Shown: positions 14,370-14,891 of the stretch, in pieces
How the letters are laid out: each line of letters opens with the position of its first letter
Numbering within the stretch: the stretch's first letter is position 1
Source of the DNA: Roseovarius sp.
Lineage (GTDB): Bacteria; Pseudomonadota; Alphaproteobacteria; Rhodobacterales; Rhodobacteraceae
Assembly (NCBI GenBank): GCA_023260815.1
Contig: JALQUE010000151.1
Span: 1-14,891, forward strand
DNA length: 14,891 bases
Reading direction: 5' to 3'
Translations under genes and position numbers: made by a program
Notes under the pieces: model-generated
Told to the model about the DNA's origin: nothing
What the model saw: the letters and a program-made list of their open reading frames with translations, nothing else
Database searches by the model: none

Positions 14370-14891
14370 ATGAAGGACGCAGTATCCACCCCGGACAACC
14401 TGATCTGCCCGGCCCAGGACATTTTCGACACCGCCTCGGTCGACACCCGTCTGACCGAGGCGCTGGAGTCGGCCGGCAACGACAACATGGCGATCCGCAA
14501 GGCCGTGGTTTCGGTGCTGTCGCAAGCGCTCAGCGATGGCCGCCAATCCATTTCGGACGCGTTCGAACAAAGCCCCTTTTCAGCGCGGTCCACCGTGCAT
14601 GCCTACAGCTGGCTGACCGATTGTGTCATCCTCACAGCGCTGGACGTGGCGATCCGCCATATGCATCCCCTGGCAACCCCAACCGAATCCGAGCGCATCA
14701 CGGTTTTCGCAGTCGGCGGCTATGGGCGCGGCGAGATGGCCCCCCAATCCGATGTCGATCTGCTGTTTCTGACCCCCTACAAGATCACCCCCTGGGCCGA
14801 AAGCGTCATCGAATCGATGCTCTATATCCTGTGGGATCTCAAACTGAAGGTCGGCCATGCCAGCCGCACGATCCGGGACTGCCTGCGCCTC
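14370..14891 (+). CDS. glnD: Protein-PII uridylyltransferase / uridylyl-removing enzyme, N-terminal part (3' truncated)
   Basis: The frame is open from the ATG at 14370 to the window edge, giving the first 174 residues of what is normally a protein of about 900. GlnD senses glutamine and adds or removes UMP on PII signalling proteins to control nitrogen assimilation. The nucleotidyltransferase motif is clear: GGYGRGE (116-122), then SDVD (127-130) with the metal-binding acids, then LLFLTP and ILWDLKLKVGHASRTIRDC. The HD and ACT domains would lie beyond the window. An ATG five bases earlier (14365) hits a stop after two codons, so 14370 is the start; AAGGA (14361-14365) is 4 bases upstream, which is rather close. 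It begins 30 bases after the LpoA-like gene and may be transcribed with it. Confidence 0.93.
   Translation, partial: MKDAVSTPDNLICPAQDIFDTASVDTRLTEALESAGNDNMAIRKAVVSVLSQALSDGRQSISDAFEQSPFSARSTVHAYSWLTDCVILTALDVAIRHMHPLATPTESERITVFAVGGYGRGEMAPQSDVDLLFLTPYKITPWAESVIESMLYILWDLKLKVGHASRTIRDCLRL

Noticed and set aside
13068..14570. 500-codon open frame on the minus strand opposite the LpoA-like gene and glnD start
   Set aside because: Shadow frame: it spans two real genes and their gap, with low-complexity Gly/Arg/His composition and no motif.
1..14891. Mobile elements, CRISPR arrays, tRNA or rRNA genes, toxin-antitoxin pairs or defence islands
   Set aside because: No direct-repeat arrays, transposase motifs, tRNA-like cloverleaf sequences or small toxin/antitoxin frames were recognised; all genes are typical chromosomal housekeeping genes.

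Overview
The window is a gene-dense, GC-rich chromosomal segment with 13 complete protein genes plus two cut by the window edges. It fits an alphaproteobacterium of the Rhodobacteraceae (Roseobacter/Rhodobacter group). The best support is an RpoH of the RpoHII type, a MoeB-like E1 enzyme with an added membrane domain, and the arrangement of the coaBC, cobU and rsmI clusters. I see no rRNA, tRNA, insertion sequence, phage gene or CRISPR array. This looks like ordinary core genome rather than an accessory island, and no wholly new system stands out. The points of interest are regulatory and organisational.

Layout, left to right. Positions 1-315 (+) hold the C-terminal end of a phosphomannomutase/phosphoglucomutase. 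It converges, across a hairpin-rich gap (316-420), on a minus-strand operon read coaBC (5176-3983), dut (3946-3485), a membrane-anchored moeB/thiF-type gene (3485-2424) and an M3 metallopeptidase (2427-421). The dut/moeB and moeB/M3 junctions overlap by 1 and 4 bases. A 192-base gap then separates this operon from a second minus-strand pair, rpoHII (7011-6133) and a ChaN-family exported protein (6136-5369). These two also overlap by 4 bases and sit behind a candidate sigma-E type promoter at 7070-7099.

Divergent from rpoHII on the plus strand are cobU (7118-7639) and a cobC-like phosphatase (7636-8208), two late steps of cobalamin assembly, again with a 4-base overlap. Next comes comM/yifB (8300-9814), preceded by a perfect 11-base inverted repeat and CtrA-like TTAA motifs. 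ComM runs 35 bases into the end of a convergent minus-strand operon read rsmI (13074-12196), yraN (12199-11678), gshB (11617-10682) and an HSL-type esterase (10685-9780). Divergent from rsmI is an LpoA/LppC-like lipoprotein (13161-14339), followed by the 5' part of glnD (14370 to the window end). The rsmI / lpoA-like divergent pair next to yraN recalls the enterobacterial yraL-yraM-yraN locus.

Functional themes are cofactor synthesis (CoA, cobalamin, sulfur transfer), nucleotide hygiene (dUTPase), oxidative stress and redox (RpoHII, ChaN, glutathione), DNA uptake or branch migration (ComM), ribosome modification (RsmI), cell-wall synthesis control and nitrogen signalling (GlnD). All calls come from reading motifs by eye; no database search was run.
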